Shown: positions 56,987 to 64,000 of the stretch, one piece after another | Layout of the letters: each line of letters begins with the position of its first letter | Numbering within the stretch: the first letter of the stretch is position 1 | Origin: Butyricicoccus pullicaecorum | Lineage (GTDB): Bacteria; Bacillota; Clostridia; Oscillospirales; Butyricicoccaceae | DNA: 64,000 nt | Assembly: GCA_018365995.1 (NCBI GenBank) | Contig: JAGZIY010000014.1 | Span: forward strand, 1-64,000 | Reading direction: 5' to 3' | Notes under the pieces: model-generated | The model's database searches: none | What the model saw: the letters and a program-made list of their open reading frames with translations, nothing else | Told to the model about the DNA's origin: nothing | Translations under genes and position numbers: made by a program

Positions 56987-58186
56987 ATGAAAAAAATACT
57001 CATTTACAATGCCTATCTGATGCCGATGAAATCAGCAGATATTGCTTGTGGCTTTCTTTCCGCAGCCGAGGGAAAGATTACAGGAATCGGGGATATGAGA
57101 CATTGTCCTGCGCATGAGGGATTTGATTTCTGTGTAGATGCACAGGGAGGATTTGTGCTGCCGGGGTTGATTGATGCACATACCCATTTGGGACTTTATG
57201 AGGACAGTTTGGGCTTTGAAGGCGCAGATGGGAATGAGGATACCGATCCTGTAACACCACATATGCGAGTCCTTGATGCAATCAATCCGACAGAACATGC
57301 TTTTGCAGAAGCACGTGCAGCAGGTATCACCTGCTGTGCGGTGAGTCCGGGATCTGCAAACCCTATTGGCGGACAAATTGCGGTGATAAAGACTCATGGA
57401 CATTGGATTGACCGAATGCTTGTAAAGGCACCTGCCGCAATCAAGTGGGCGTTCGGAGAGAACCCAAAGACTGTGTATCATGATAAAGATGAATCCCCAG
57501 TGACACGTATGGCAACAGCGGCGATTGTTCGAGAGACACTCAAGAAAGCAGAGGAATATACAGCACGCTGTCAGAAATCAGAAGAGAGTCCGGAAGAAGA
57601 TATGCCGGATTTTGAAATGAAATATGATGCGCTGCGCCCTCTGATGCAGCGGGAGATTCCTGCACATATCCATGCCCACCGAACAGACGATATTTTTACC
57701 GGACTGCGTATCTGTAAGGAGTTTGGGCTGCGTCCGGTTATTGTGCACGGAACCAGTGCGCACAAGATTGCACAAGAGCTTGCAGAATTTGATATTCCAG
57801 TTTTGAGTGGCCCGTTTTTGACCGATCGTTCCAAACCGGAACTGCGAGATTTAACCGAGTGTTCACCGGGAATCTTGTCCAAGGCTGGGGTGCGTGTTGC
57901 AATTACAACAGACCATCCGGAGATCCCAGTAAAATATCTCATGCACTGTGCGGAAGTCGCGGCAGAGCATGGAATGGATGAGCGTGAGGCTTTGCGTGCA
58001 ATTACCTGCTATCCGGCGGAAATTTTGGGGCTTGGGGATCGGATTGGAGGTCTTCAGGTAGGTATGGATGCGGACTTTGTTTTATTTTCGGCACATCCAT
58101 TTGCGTTTCGTGCCCGTCCGCTTCTGACAGTATGTGACGGGCAGGTTGTGTTTGCAGAGGATATGCAGAAGGAGGAAAATACATGA
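56987..58186 (+). CDS. Metal-dependent amidohydrolase (imidazolonepropionase-like)
   Basis: A 399-residue amidohydrolase-superfamily enzyme. Metal-site marks are GLIDAHTHLG (the HxH), a candidate bridging Lys in IKWAFGENPK, HIHAHR, VIVHGT and the Asp of TTDHPE. The closest general group is imidazolonepropionase-like/prolidase-like amidohydrolases; the substrate is unknown. ATG 56987 follows GGAAGG by 7 bases; the longer frame from 56900 crosses the operator-like dyad and is unlikely. It overlaps the fumarase alpha gene by 4 bases (ATGA), so they are co-translated. Confidence 0.87.
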   Translation: MKKILIYNAYLMPMKSADIACGFLSAAEGKITGIGDMRHCPAHEGFDFCVDAQGGFVLPGLIDAHTHLGLYEDSLGFEGADGNEDTDPVTPHMRVLDAINPTEHAFAEARAAGITCCAVSPGSANPIGGQIAVIKTHGHWIDRMLVKAPAAIKWAFGENPKTVYHDKDESPVTRMATAAIVRETLKKAEEYTARCQKSEESPEEDMPDFEMKYDALRPLMQREIPAHIHAHRTDDIFTGLRICKEFGLRPVIVHGTSAHKIAQELAEFDIPVLSGPFLTDRSKPELRDLTECSPGILSKAGVRVAITTDHPEIPVKYLMHCAEVAAEHGMDEREALRAITCYPAEILGLGDRIGGLQVGMDADFVLFSAHPFAFRARPLLTVCDGQVVFAEDMQKEENT

Positions 58187-59025
58187 GGGAAATCCATGTA
58201 GATGAAATAACGGCTTTGGTACGTAAATTGTGCATAGAGGCAAATCATACTCTGCCAAAAGATATCCAGCAGGCGTTTGAAACGGGGAAGGAGCACGAGG
58301 AATCACCGCTTGGACAGATGATTTTCGATGAGATGATTCGAAACTGCAAGCTGGCATGCACCGAACAGGTACCAATTTGTCAGGACACAGGAACTGCTGT
58401 GATTTTTGCAGAGGTTGGTCAGGACGTACATGTGGTGGGCGGTGCCTTTGAGGACGCTGTGAATGAAGGGGTGCGGCAGGGCTATCAGGATGGTTATTTA
58501 AGAAAATCCATTGTACGAGATCCGCTGCGCCGCGTCAATACGGAGGATAATACACCGGCGATCCTGCATGTAAGGCTTGTACCGGGACAGAATATACAAA
58601 TCATTGTCGCACCGAAGGGTGGCGGCAGTGAAAACATGAGTGCACTGAAAATGTTTACTCCAGCAGCAACCAGAGAACAAATAATTGCTTATATTGCAGA
58701 TACTGTAGTGCAGGCAGGCTCGAATCCTTGTCCGCCGGTCATTATTGGAGTGGGGTTGGGCGGCACGGCAGATAAGGCATGTGCGTTGGCAAAGGAAGCG
58801 TTGCTGCGCTCTGTGAACGAGTCAAATACAGACCCGTTTTATGCGGAGATGGAAGCTGAAATCGTAGCGCGTGTGAACCGCTCAGGAGTCGGACCGCAGG
58901 GACTTGGCGGTACGGTAACTGCGCTTTCCTGTGCGATTTTGCCATATCCGACACACATTGCAAGCTTGCCTTGCGCAATTTCTATTGGCTGCCATATTAC
59001 GCGCCATGCACAGGGCGTTCTTTAA
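58183..59025 (+). CDS. Class I fumarate hydratase (or tartrate dehydratase) alpha subunit
   Basis: A 280-residue iron-sulfur hydro-lyase subunit. The cluster Cys candidates are in VPICQDTGTAVIF, SNPCPPVIIGVG and the C-terminal SLPCAISIGCH. The substrate region KGGGSENMSALKM and GGTADKACALAKEALL are typical. Together with a beta subunit it forms the [4Fe-4S] enzyme interconverting fumarate and malate. The beta subunit usually follows directly, but here the next gene is hpf. No stop or frameshift suggests decay. Confidence 0.9.
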   Translation: MREIHVDEITALVRKLCIEANHTLPKDIQQAFETGKEHEESPLGQMIFDEMIRNCKLACTEQVPICQDTGTAVIFAEVGQDVHVVGGAFEDAVNEGVRQGYQDGYLRKSIVRDPLRRVNTEDNTPAILHVRLVPGQNIQIIVAPKGGGSENMSALKMFTPAATREQIIAYIADTVVQAGSNPCPPVIIGVGLGGTADKACALAKEALLRSVNESNTDPFYAEMEAEIVARVNRSGVGPQGLGGTVTALSCAILPYPTHIASLPCAISIGCHITRHAQGVL

Positions 59026-59085
59026 TACAGCGAATTTGCAGATGCTTGCTGCAATGATGGGTTTTATATAATTTTCATAAATCAC

Positions 59086-59114
59086 TTGTAATTTTAGAGG
59101 GAAAGCAGTATAAT
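59086..59114 (+). promoter_or_regulatory. Promoter of hpf
   Basis: TTGTAA (59086-59091), a 17-bp spacer and TATAAT (59109-59114). The leader contains a perfect GGGGTTT/AAACCCC hairpin (59152-59168) 17 bases before the start codon. Confidence 0.75.
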
Positions 59115-59185
59115 ATGTACAAGCAATTCCACTATAATTGCATAAGACTTTGGGGTTTCCCAAACCCCTGATAGGAGATGATGTT

Positions 59186-59707
59186 ATGAAGTTCACCATC
59201 GTCGAAAGGAAAACAAAAATTTCCGATGACCTCCGTGACTATGCTATGAAAAAGGTCGAAAAGCTGGATCGTTATTTTAACACAGATTCAGAATCGATTC
59301 TGACTTTTTCCGAACTGAAAGGGCGCCAGACAGTCGAGCTCACTGTCAAACAGGGTGCGCTGGTAGTTCGTGCGGAGGAAACGACGACCGATATGTTTGC
59401 ATCGGTGGACGGCGCGATCAATCGCATTGAGCGTCAAATCCGCAAGAATAAAACACGCCTTGAAAAGCGTCTGCGCCAGGGTGCTTTTGAAAAATCTGCG
59501 GCGCATGCAGCGGAACTGGAGGAGCCCTTTGAAGTGGTTCGCCATAAGCATTTTGAAGTTGAGGCGATGAGCGTAGAAGAAGCGATTCTGCAAATGAATC
59601 TGCTCGACCATCATTTCTTCTTCTTTAAGAATGCTGATGCCGGCGACAATTATGCGGTGCTCTATAAACGTGCGAGCGGCGGTTATGGGCTGATTGAGGG
59701 CGATTGA
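59186..59707 (+). CDS. hpf: Long-form ribosome hibernation promoting factor
   Basis: A 173-residue long HPF. The S30AE/YfiA domain (about 1-100, starting MKFTIVERKTKISDDLRDYAMKKVEKLDRYF) is followed by a linker and the dimerisation domain (about 115-173, VVRHKHFEVEAMSVEEAILQM). It joins 70S ribosomes into inactive 100S dimers in stationary phase. ATG 59186 has TAGGAGAT upstream; the longer frame from 59138 crosses the leader hairpin. Confidence 0.95.
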   Translation: MKFTIVERKTKISDDLRDYAMKKVEKLDRYFNTDSESILTFSELKGRQTVELTVKQGALVVRAEETTTDMFASVDGAINRIERQIRKNKTRLEKRLRQGAFEKSAAHAAELEEPFEVVRHKHFEVEAMSVEEAILQMNLLDHHFFFFKNADAGDNYAVLYKRASGGYGLIEGD

Positions 59708-59733
59708 TACAGTTTTTGTCATCTGCTTGACAC

Positions 59734-59762
59734 TTGTATGTGGTTCAAAAACGTGATATAAT
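59734..59762 (+). promoter_or_regulatory. Promoter of the VanW-family gene
   Basis: TTGTAT (59734-59739), a 17-bp spacer and TATAAT (59757-59762). Confidence 0.7.
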
Positions 59763-59764
59763 AA

Positions 59765-59803
59765 GCGGGCGAGCGGGGAGGTTTTCCGCCCGTCCGTTTT
59801 TTA
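59765..59803 (+). terminator. Terminator-like hairpin just after the VanW promoter
   Basis: CGGGCG pairs with CGCCCG, with the G-rich inner arm facing TTTTCC, and six T follow. It would be transcribed from the promoter at 59734-59762 and lies ~45 bases before the VanW start. It may end hpf transcription, attenuate VanW, or both. Confidence 0.6.
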
Positions 59804-59845
59804 TAGCATGCATGTGATTATTGTAATCTAAAAGGAGAGATGCTT

Positions 59846-60661
59846 ATGCTGGAAACTGCAGCATTGCTGTTGGCTCTGAGCGTTGGGACAAACGCCGCAC
59901 CGACTGCACCAATGGATAGCCCGACAGCTTTTGTTGATACAGTCAATGAAATTACAGAGGGCTTGACTCCGTATGAGGAGCCGAAGCCAGACATAGAGCC
60001 GCCCAAGCCGGAGCAGCCAAAGCCAGAGCAGCCCAAACCGGAAGTACCGAGCAAGCCGGTTCCTCCGCAAAAGCCGTGGGTAAATCCCTATGGTCAGACA
60101 CTGGGTTCTTCGACTACTTCTTTTGCAAGCAGCAACCGCAACCGAAGCAAGAATATTGAGCTTGCAACGAAGGCGTGCAATGGTTATATCGTGAAGCCCG
60201 GCGAAACCTTTTCTTTCAATACAGTCGTTGGGAAACGGACCAAAGAACGCGGATATAAAGAGGCTGGCGTTTATGTCAATGGGCAGACCGACACCGGAGT
60301 TGGTGGTGGAATCTGTCAGGTATCCTCTACGCTCTTTAATGCAGCATTAGAATCCAATATGGTGATTACGGCACGCCGTGCACATAGCTTGCCAGTAAGT
60401 TATCTGCCAAGGGGACGCGATGCAGCTGTTTCGTGGGGTGGCCCGGAATTCAAGTTTAAGAATCCACATAAATTTCCGGTCATGATTGGTACATACTATG
60501 ATAAGGGCGGAAAGCTGACGATGTCCATTTTAGGTCCGGCAGATGCGAAAATGACCAAGCCCGAAATCAAGGTTACAGAAAAGAATGGCGTATATACCTT
60601 AACCCGCTCAGTTGGCGGAAAGGTCAATTATACTACAAGCAGTACCTATGGAAAACACTGA
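59846..60661 (+). CDS. VanW family protein
   Basis: A 271-residue protein. A short hydrophobic N-terminus (TAALLLALSVG) could be a signal or anchor. It is followed by a Pro/Lys/Glu-rich linker with repeated PKPEQ units (about 45-75) and the VanW domain (about 90-235, with NGYIVKPGETFSFNTVVG, GGGICQVSSTLFNAAL and WGGPEFKFKNPH). VanW occurs in some vancomycin clusters but its role is unsettled; a cell-wall-associated function is likely. No van genes are nearby. ATG 59846 is 8 bases after AAAGGAGAG; the ATG at 59840 is too close to it. Confidence 0.88.
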   Translation: MLETAALLLALSVGTNAAPTAPMDSPTAFVDTVNEITEGLTPYEEPKPDIEPPKPEQPKPEQPKPEVPSKPVPPQKPWVNPYGQTLGSSTTSFASSNRNRSKNIELATKACNGYIVKPGETFSFNTVVGKRTKERGYKEAGVYVNGQTDTGVGGGICQVSSTLFNAALESNMVITARRAHSLPVSYLPRGRDAAVSWGGPEFKFKNPHKFPVMIGTYYDKGGKLTMSILGPADAKMTKPEIKVTEKNGVYTLTRSVGGKVNYTTSSTYGKH

Positions 60662-60689
60662 TTTTCCTGAAAAATAGAGGCTTCATAGC

Positions 60690-60717
60690 AAAAGCGCGCT
60701 GGAATAAGCGCGCTTTT
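60690..60717. terminator. Bidirectional terminator
   Basis: AAAAGCGCGCT pairs with AGCGCGCTTTT around GGAATA, between two convergent genes. Confidence 0.88.
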
Positions 60718-60726
60718 GTATACGAT

Positions 60727-60885
60727 TTAATTTCGGGTTTGCATAAAGTGCTCTGCACAGCGCCGCATATCCTGTTCTGTGTGGAATACAACACCGGATT
60801 GCATGATGCTTTCCTGTACATTTTTGGGTAGTGTGCGGAAATATCGTCCAAGATCGCTGTCGAACGCGTCGTATCCGATTTGCAT
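60727..60885 (-). CDS. Small 52-residue protein
   Basis: A short ORF with good support: GAGGTG 6 bases before ATG 60885, and a terminator just after the stop. It reads MQIGYDAFDSDLGRYFRTLP and ends HTEQDMRRCAEHFMQTRN. It is predicted helical and soluble. The phrase LPKNVQESIMQSGV looks like a conserved small-protein pattern in Clostridia, but I cannot name a family. It is transcribed alone, divergently from rsmA. Confidence 0.7.
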   Translation of the reverse strand: MQIGYDAFDSDLGRYFRTLPKNVQESIMQSGVVFHTEQDMRRCAEHFMQTRN

Positions 60886-60985
60886 AATAATCACCTCTGT
60901 GAGCAGTATGCCCAGTTTTAAAAGAGGTTATACGATATATTTATAAAAATACATATTTGAATGATTTGGTTTTAAGGAGATATTT

Positions 60986-61870
60986 ATGGGACTTTGTGAT
61001 ATACAAGAGATCAAAGCGATTTTAGCAAGACATGGATTTCATTTCTCCAAGTCTCTTGGACAGAACTTCCTGACAGAACAGTGGGTGCCCAATCAGATTG
61101 CCGAGTCATGTGGAGTCGATACAGCTTCCTGTGTATTGGAGGTTGGTCCGGGAATGGGTTGTCTGACAGTTGAGCTTTCTAAGCGCGCTGAAAAAGTAGT
61201 TTCCATTGAAATTGACCGCACCCTGTTCCCTGTACTTTCTGAAACACTTGCGGATTGCCCCAACACCGAGATCGTAGAGGGAGATGTGCTCAAAATAGAT
61301 CTCAAGGCTTTGTGTACGCAGAAATTCTCTGGAAGAACTGTTTATGCCTGCGCGAATCTTCCCTATTATATTACAACACCCGCAATTGCCGCCCTGTTGG
61401 ATAGCGGAGCGTTCGCAGGTATTACAATCATGGTACAGAAGGAGGTGGCAGAGCGTATCTGTGCACCGGCCGGAATAGGAGATGCCTCTGCATTCTCCAT
61501 TTATATTCAGTACCATGCCAAAGCGGAATACCTGTTTGATGTTCCTCGTGACTGCTTTGTACCTCAGCCTAAGGTGGATTCAGCGGTCATTCGTCTCACA
61601 CCGCTGCCAGAGCCTGCGGTATCGGTTTCAAATGAAAATTTGTTTTTTGATATTGTGCATGCTGCATTTAATCAGCGCAGAAAGACACTGGTGAATGCAA
61701 TGGGCTCTTTATTTAGAAGCAAGCTGAATAAGGAGGAACTTACAAAGCTCGTGACAGACTGTGGATTGGACGCGAGAATACGCGGAGAGCGTCTGACACT
61801 TTCGGATTATGCAAAGCTTACGGACGCGGTTGATGTATATATGCACCAGTACGGATCAGATACCGAGTAA
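60986..61870 (+). CDS. rsmA: 16S rRNA (adenine1518/1519-N6) dimethyltransferase
   Basis: A 294-residue KsgA/RsmA. The SAM site has FSKSLGQNFL and VLEVGPGMGCLTVEL (about 50-64), the catalytic motif is NLPYYITTPA, and the C-terminal domain starts after PQPKVDSAVI. It dimethylates two adjacent adenines at the end of helix 45. ATG 60986 follows AAGGAG. Its last 15 bases overlap the convergent small gene. Confidence 0.96.
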   Translation: MGLCDIQEIKAILARHGFHFSKSLGQNFLTEQWVPNQIAESCGVDTASCVLEVGPGMGCLTVELSKRAEKVVSIEIDRTLFPVLSETLADCPNTEIVEGDVLKIDLKALCTQKFSGRTVYACANLPYYITTPAIAALLDSGAFAGITIMVQKEVAERICAPAGIGDASAFSIYIQYHAKAEYLFDVPRDCFVPQPKVDSAVIRLTPLPEPAVSVSNENLFFDIVHAAFNQRRKTLVNAMGSLFRSKLNKEELTKLVTDCGLDARIRGERLTLSDYAKLTDAVDVYMHQYGSDTE

Positions 61871-62107
61871 CAGAAGTATACCAATGATAATCAGTAGATC
61901 GGTATCCACAACGCTGCCATCGGAGAGCAAAAACCAAATGACAGCAAAGGCAATGAGGGTGTCCATATCAAGCTTGAGGTTACCAAGCTTGCCGGACAGC
62001 AGTTGCCCTAAGCCGCCGCCGTGTATGGTGGCGGCTGTTTTTTCTGGTGTGGAAATATTCGGGGAAATCGCAGTTTGATCCATATCCTCCAGATACTCAT
62101 TGTACAT
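61856..62107 (-). CDS. Small single-pass membrane protein, third gene of a small-protein cluster
   Basis: An 83-residue protein. A soluble N-terminal part includes a Gly/Leu-rich stretch (HGGGLGQLLSGKLGNLKLD), followed by one or two hydrophobic helices (LIAFAVIWFLLS and LLIIIGILLLLGI). ATG 62107 is 9 bases after GGAGG. It starts 11 bases before the end of the preceding gene, so it is co-translated. No family recognised. Its 3' end overlaps rsmA tail-to-tail by 15 bases. Confidence 0.72.
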   Translation of the reverse strand: MYNEYLEDMDQTAISPNISTPEKTAATIHGGGLGQLLSGKLGNLKLDMDTLIAFAVIWFLLSDGSVVDTDLLIIIGILLLLGI

Positions 62108-62456
62108 GTTCACTGTCCTCCTTTGGTGTGTTCATGAGAGCAGTTGCCATGCGAGCGAGCGATACCAGACGCATTCCATGGTCGATTTGCTGTGCAACTG
62201 TTTCACCAACAAAGGGCTTTATGGCATTGAGAAGGGCGCGTTTTTGGGGATCGACAGCATTTTGCCCACCCTGTGCAATGCGGCTTAGGACGGGCATTGC
62301 ACGCTGCATGAGATCGGCAGAGGGGTCGTAATCTGTGGTTTGCGGTATTCCTTGATTTTGAGCGTTGTCACTGCCCAACAAAGCACCCACCGCTCCCAGT
62401 GCCTGTTCAAGTGCCTTTGGATCGTTGAGCAGTGCAGAGATTCCGCTTGTATCCAT
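62097..62456 (-). CDS. Small soluble protein, second gene of the cluster
   Basis: A 119-residue, helix-rich protein beginning MDTSGISALLNDPKALEQAL. It continues with a low-complexity Asn/Gln region (NAQNQGIPQTT) and conserved-looking helices (LLNAIKPFVGETVAQQIDHGMRL). No signal peptide, membrane segment or catalytic motif is visible, and the function is unknown. It lies 24 bases downstream of the first cluster gene and overlaps the third. Confidence 0.72.
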   Translation of the reverse strand: MDTSGISALLNDPKALEQALGAVGALLGSDNAQNQGIPQTTDYDPSADLMQRAMPVLSRIAQGGQNAVDPQKRALLNAIKPFVGETVAQQIDHGMRLVSLARMATALMNTPKEDSEHVQ

Positions 62457-62480
62457 TGTCTCATATCTCCCTTCCGAGAC

Positions 62481-62744
62481 CTATTGCCTCAACATGGAAC
62501 GCAGACGCGCGGCGAGTGCTGCGCCTTCCGGTGTACATAGAATTTCCTGTATTGCCTGCCGCGCGGCGGCTTGATCCCCGCGACCCGCTGCCTGTGCAGC
62601 TTGTGCAATGCGTGACTCTGTTTGAGAACTGATGCCTTGTGACAGCGATTTTCCTTCACTGCTCTGTAAAAATTGTAAGATCCCGTTGAGACGGGGATCG
62701 TTTTGCAGATTCAGCTGATTTAGGATTCGTTCAAGCTCGGTCAT
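62481..62744 (-). CDS. Small soluble protein, first gene of the cluster
   Basis: An 87-residue helical protein beginning MTELERILNQLNLQNDPRLN, with an Ala/Gln-rich middle and a basic end (ALAARLRSMLRQ). Family unknown. ATG 62744 follows GGGAGG; the longer frame from 62765 starts inside that site. With the next two genes it forms a compact operon of three small proteins, the last anchored in the membrane. Confidence 0.72.
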   Translation of the reverse strand: MTELERILNQLNLQNDPRLNGILQFLQSSEGKSLSQGISSQTESRIAQAAQAAGRGDQAAARQAIQEILCTPEGAALAARLRSMLRQ

Positions 62745-62816
62745 AGTATTTTCCTCCCTGCGCAAAATCTTTCAATACCAGTCTATGCAGGCGTTCGCAA
62801 AAATGTGCGGAAAGAC

Positions 62817-62845
62817 TTTACAGTCACTTAAAAATCGTGTATAGT
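62817..62845 (+). promoter_or_regulatory. Promoter of the phosphodiesterase-coaX unit
   Basis: TTTACA (62817-62822), a 17-bp spacer and TATAGT (62840-62845). Confidence 0.7.
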
Positions 62846-62878
62846 GTAGCGTAGATTGTGGAGACAGGAGGAAGCCAG

Positions 62879-63412
62879 ATGCGCGTACTGGTGTGCTCGG
62901 ACTCTCATGGGCGGCTGCTCGATTTGTATGATGCAGTCGAGCGGGAGACTCCGGAGGCAGTCATTCATTTAGGTGATTATTATGGAGATGCGTGTGAGCT
63001 GCGGCACAGTTATCCTGACTTGTCGGTTTATGCAGTGGCTGGAAATAATGATTGGGACTGTAATGCTCCATGGAATCAGGTGATTACACTGGAGGGCGTT
63101 CGAATCTATCTGACGCATGGACACCATGAGGGCGTATCTTTTTCGTCTTGTGGGCATATGGTGCAGCGTACACAGGAAAACGCCTGTCAGCTTGGCTTAT
63201 TTGGACATACCCATATTGTTTATCAGGGTAGGCACGCGGGCGTGATGATACTGAATCCGGGATCGATCAGCCTGCCGCGGCAGGGGGGCGCTTCCTATGC
63301 CATGCTATCTTTGGCAGCTGGACAAATTGTGGAAACCGAGCTGCGTGATACAGAGGGTAATCTGTGGGATCCGGAAAAGAGAAGGAAACAAAAAAGAACA
63401 GGGTGGTTTTAA
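62879..63412 (+). CDS. YfcE/MJ0936-family metallophosphoesterase
   Basis: A 177-residue phosphodiesterase. Metal motifs are CSDSHG (about 5-10), HLGDYYGD, AGNNDWDC (the GNxD motif), LTHGHHEG and GHTH. It matches the YfcE/MJ0936 group, which cleaves phosphodiester model substrates; the natural substrate is unknown. In many Firmicutes it sits beside rdgB and rph. ATG 62879 follows AGGAGG. coaX starts 4 bases after its stop. Confidence 0.92.
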   Translation: MRVLVCSDSHGRLLDLYDAVERETPEAVIHLGDYYGDACELRHSYPDLSVYAVAGNNDWDCNAPWNQVITLEGVRIYLTHGHHEGVSFSSCGHMVQRTQENACQLGLFGHTHIVYQGRHAGVMILNPGSISLPRQGGASYAMLSLAAGQIVETELRDTEGNLWDPEKRRKQKRTGWF

Positions 63413-63416
63413 CAAA

Positions 63417-64000
63417 ATGCTTTTGACCATTGATGTGGGGAATACCAATACGGTATTTGGCTTGTATGAAGAAACAGAAATGCGAGGTTCATTCCGTATT
63501 TCAACCAATGCGTCCTCGACTTCGGACGAAATCGGCATGATGATCATGCAGTATTATCATTTTCGCGGCTATGATGCGAAGGATACGGAGGCAGTTATTA
63601 TTGCTTCGGTTGTGCCGCCGGTTATGTATTCGCTGACGAACGCAATCCGCAAATACTTTGGGATAAATCCGGTAATTGTTGGGGAGGACGTTGATGTAGG
63701 CATGGAAAATCACTACATCAATCCCCGTGAGGTTGGCATAGATCGTCTGGTCAATGCGGTTGCCGCAACGAAAAAATATGGTGCGCCGCTGATCATTGTA
63801 GATATTGGCACAGCAATTACATTTGACTGTATTGACAAGGAAGGCGCTTATGTAGGCGGTGCAATTTTTCCAGGTATCAAGATTGCAATGGAAGCTTTGT
63901 TTATGAAGGCCTCCAAGCTGCCGCGTGTCGATATTGTGCGCACAGAAACAGCAATTGGACGCACAACCGTACATTCTATGCAATCTGGAGCGGTGCGTGG
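63417..64000 (+). CDS. coaX: Type III pantothenate kinase (partial, runs off the window)
   Basis: The first 194 residues of CoaX, which phosphorylates pantothenate in the first step of CoA synthesis. The ASKHA-fold phosphate motif MLLTIDVGNTNTVFGLY is at the N-terminus. The DxGTAIT motif (IVDIGTAITFDC), GVDR-like EVGIDRLVNAVAA and GGAIFPGIKIAMEALF follow. The 3' end lies beyond position 64000. Type III enzymes are typical of Clostridia and are not inhibited by CoA. Confidence 0.94.
   Translation, partial: MLLTIDVGNTNTVFGLYEETEMRGSFRISTNASSTSDEIGMMIMQYYHFRGYDAKDTEAVIIASVVPPVMYSLTNAIRKYFGINPVIVGEDVDVGMENHYINPREVGIDRLVNAVAATKKYGAPLIIVDIGTAITFDCIDKEGAYVGGAIFPGIKIAMEALFMKASKLPRVDIVRTETAIGRTTVHSMQSGAVR

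Overview
The window looks like chromosomal DNA from a spore-forming Gram-positive anaerobe of the class Clostridia. A Butyricicoccus/Agathobaculum-like member of the Oscillospirales is my best guess; that placement is inference. The evidence is the gene content: yabP, yabQ and a SpoVB-like flippase, PyrR attenuation, PyrK-type dihydroorotate dehydrogenase, BlaI/BlaR, HemZ, DUF4364, CoaX, strong AGGAGG ribosome binding sites with frequent TTG/GTG starts, and moderate GC. Nearly everything is core genome. I see no prophage, insertion sequence or CRISPR array.

Layout. Positions 1-2200 hold the tail of an rRNA operon (5S), tRNA-Arg(CCG), a YitT membrane protein and tRNA-Gln(CTG). Positions 2190-9150 hold DUF1015, a BlaI/BlaR-type sensor pair with two visible operators, ThiM plus a HAD phosphatase, and a short FNT channel. 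Positions 9300-15450 are the PyrR-attenuated pyrR-pyrF-carA-carB operon. Positions 15.5-18.7 kb hold a TraX-like protein and a secreted protein with two tandem nucleosidase-like domains. Positions 18.7-21.7 kb hold pyrK-pyrD plus a histidine phosphatase/GNAT fusion. After an HTH/membrane-protein pair and ruvX comes the rpmG-secE-nusG-rplK-rplA-rplJ-rplL block, with L1 and L10 control elements, and then pyrE on its own.

Positions 28.0-29.8 kb carry the most striking locus. A 33-codon, cysteine-rich leader ORF is followed by an intrinsic terminator and then a TcyP-like cystine symporter. This is the architecture of a ribosome-mediated cysteine attenuator. A second HTH/membrane pair with a perfect palindromic operator, a second tRNA-Gln, typA and ridA follow.

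Positions 34.7-41.9 kb form a GNAT-radC-uvrB-flavodoxin/ferredoxin-uvrA run. Its promoter contains a near-consensus LexA box, so it is probably an SOS operon. Positions 41.9-43.6 kb form an AT-richer accessory patch with a colicin-type immunity protein and no toxin in sight. Positions 43.7-52 kb hold recJ, relA/spoT, dtd, a glyoxalase-II-like hydrolase, hemZ and a nucleoside-kinase-like gene. Positions 52-56.8 kb reproduce the Bacillus yabM-mazG-(hup)-yabO-yabP-yabQ-divIC-yabR order. Positions 57-64 kb hold an amidohydrolase, a fumarase alpha subunit with no beta partner nearby, hpf, a VanW protein, a 52-residue ORF, rsmA, three small uncharacterised proteins, a YfcE-like phosphodiesterase and the start of coaX.

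Functionally, the window combines de novo pyrimidine synthesis (pyrR, F, carA, carB, K, D and E; pyrB and pyrC are not here), the transcription/translation core, nucleotide-excision repair and sporulation envelope genes. Scattered among these are small sensory or regulatory units whose operators and leaders can be read directly.
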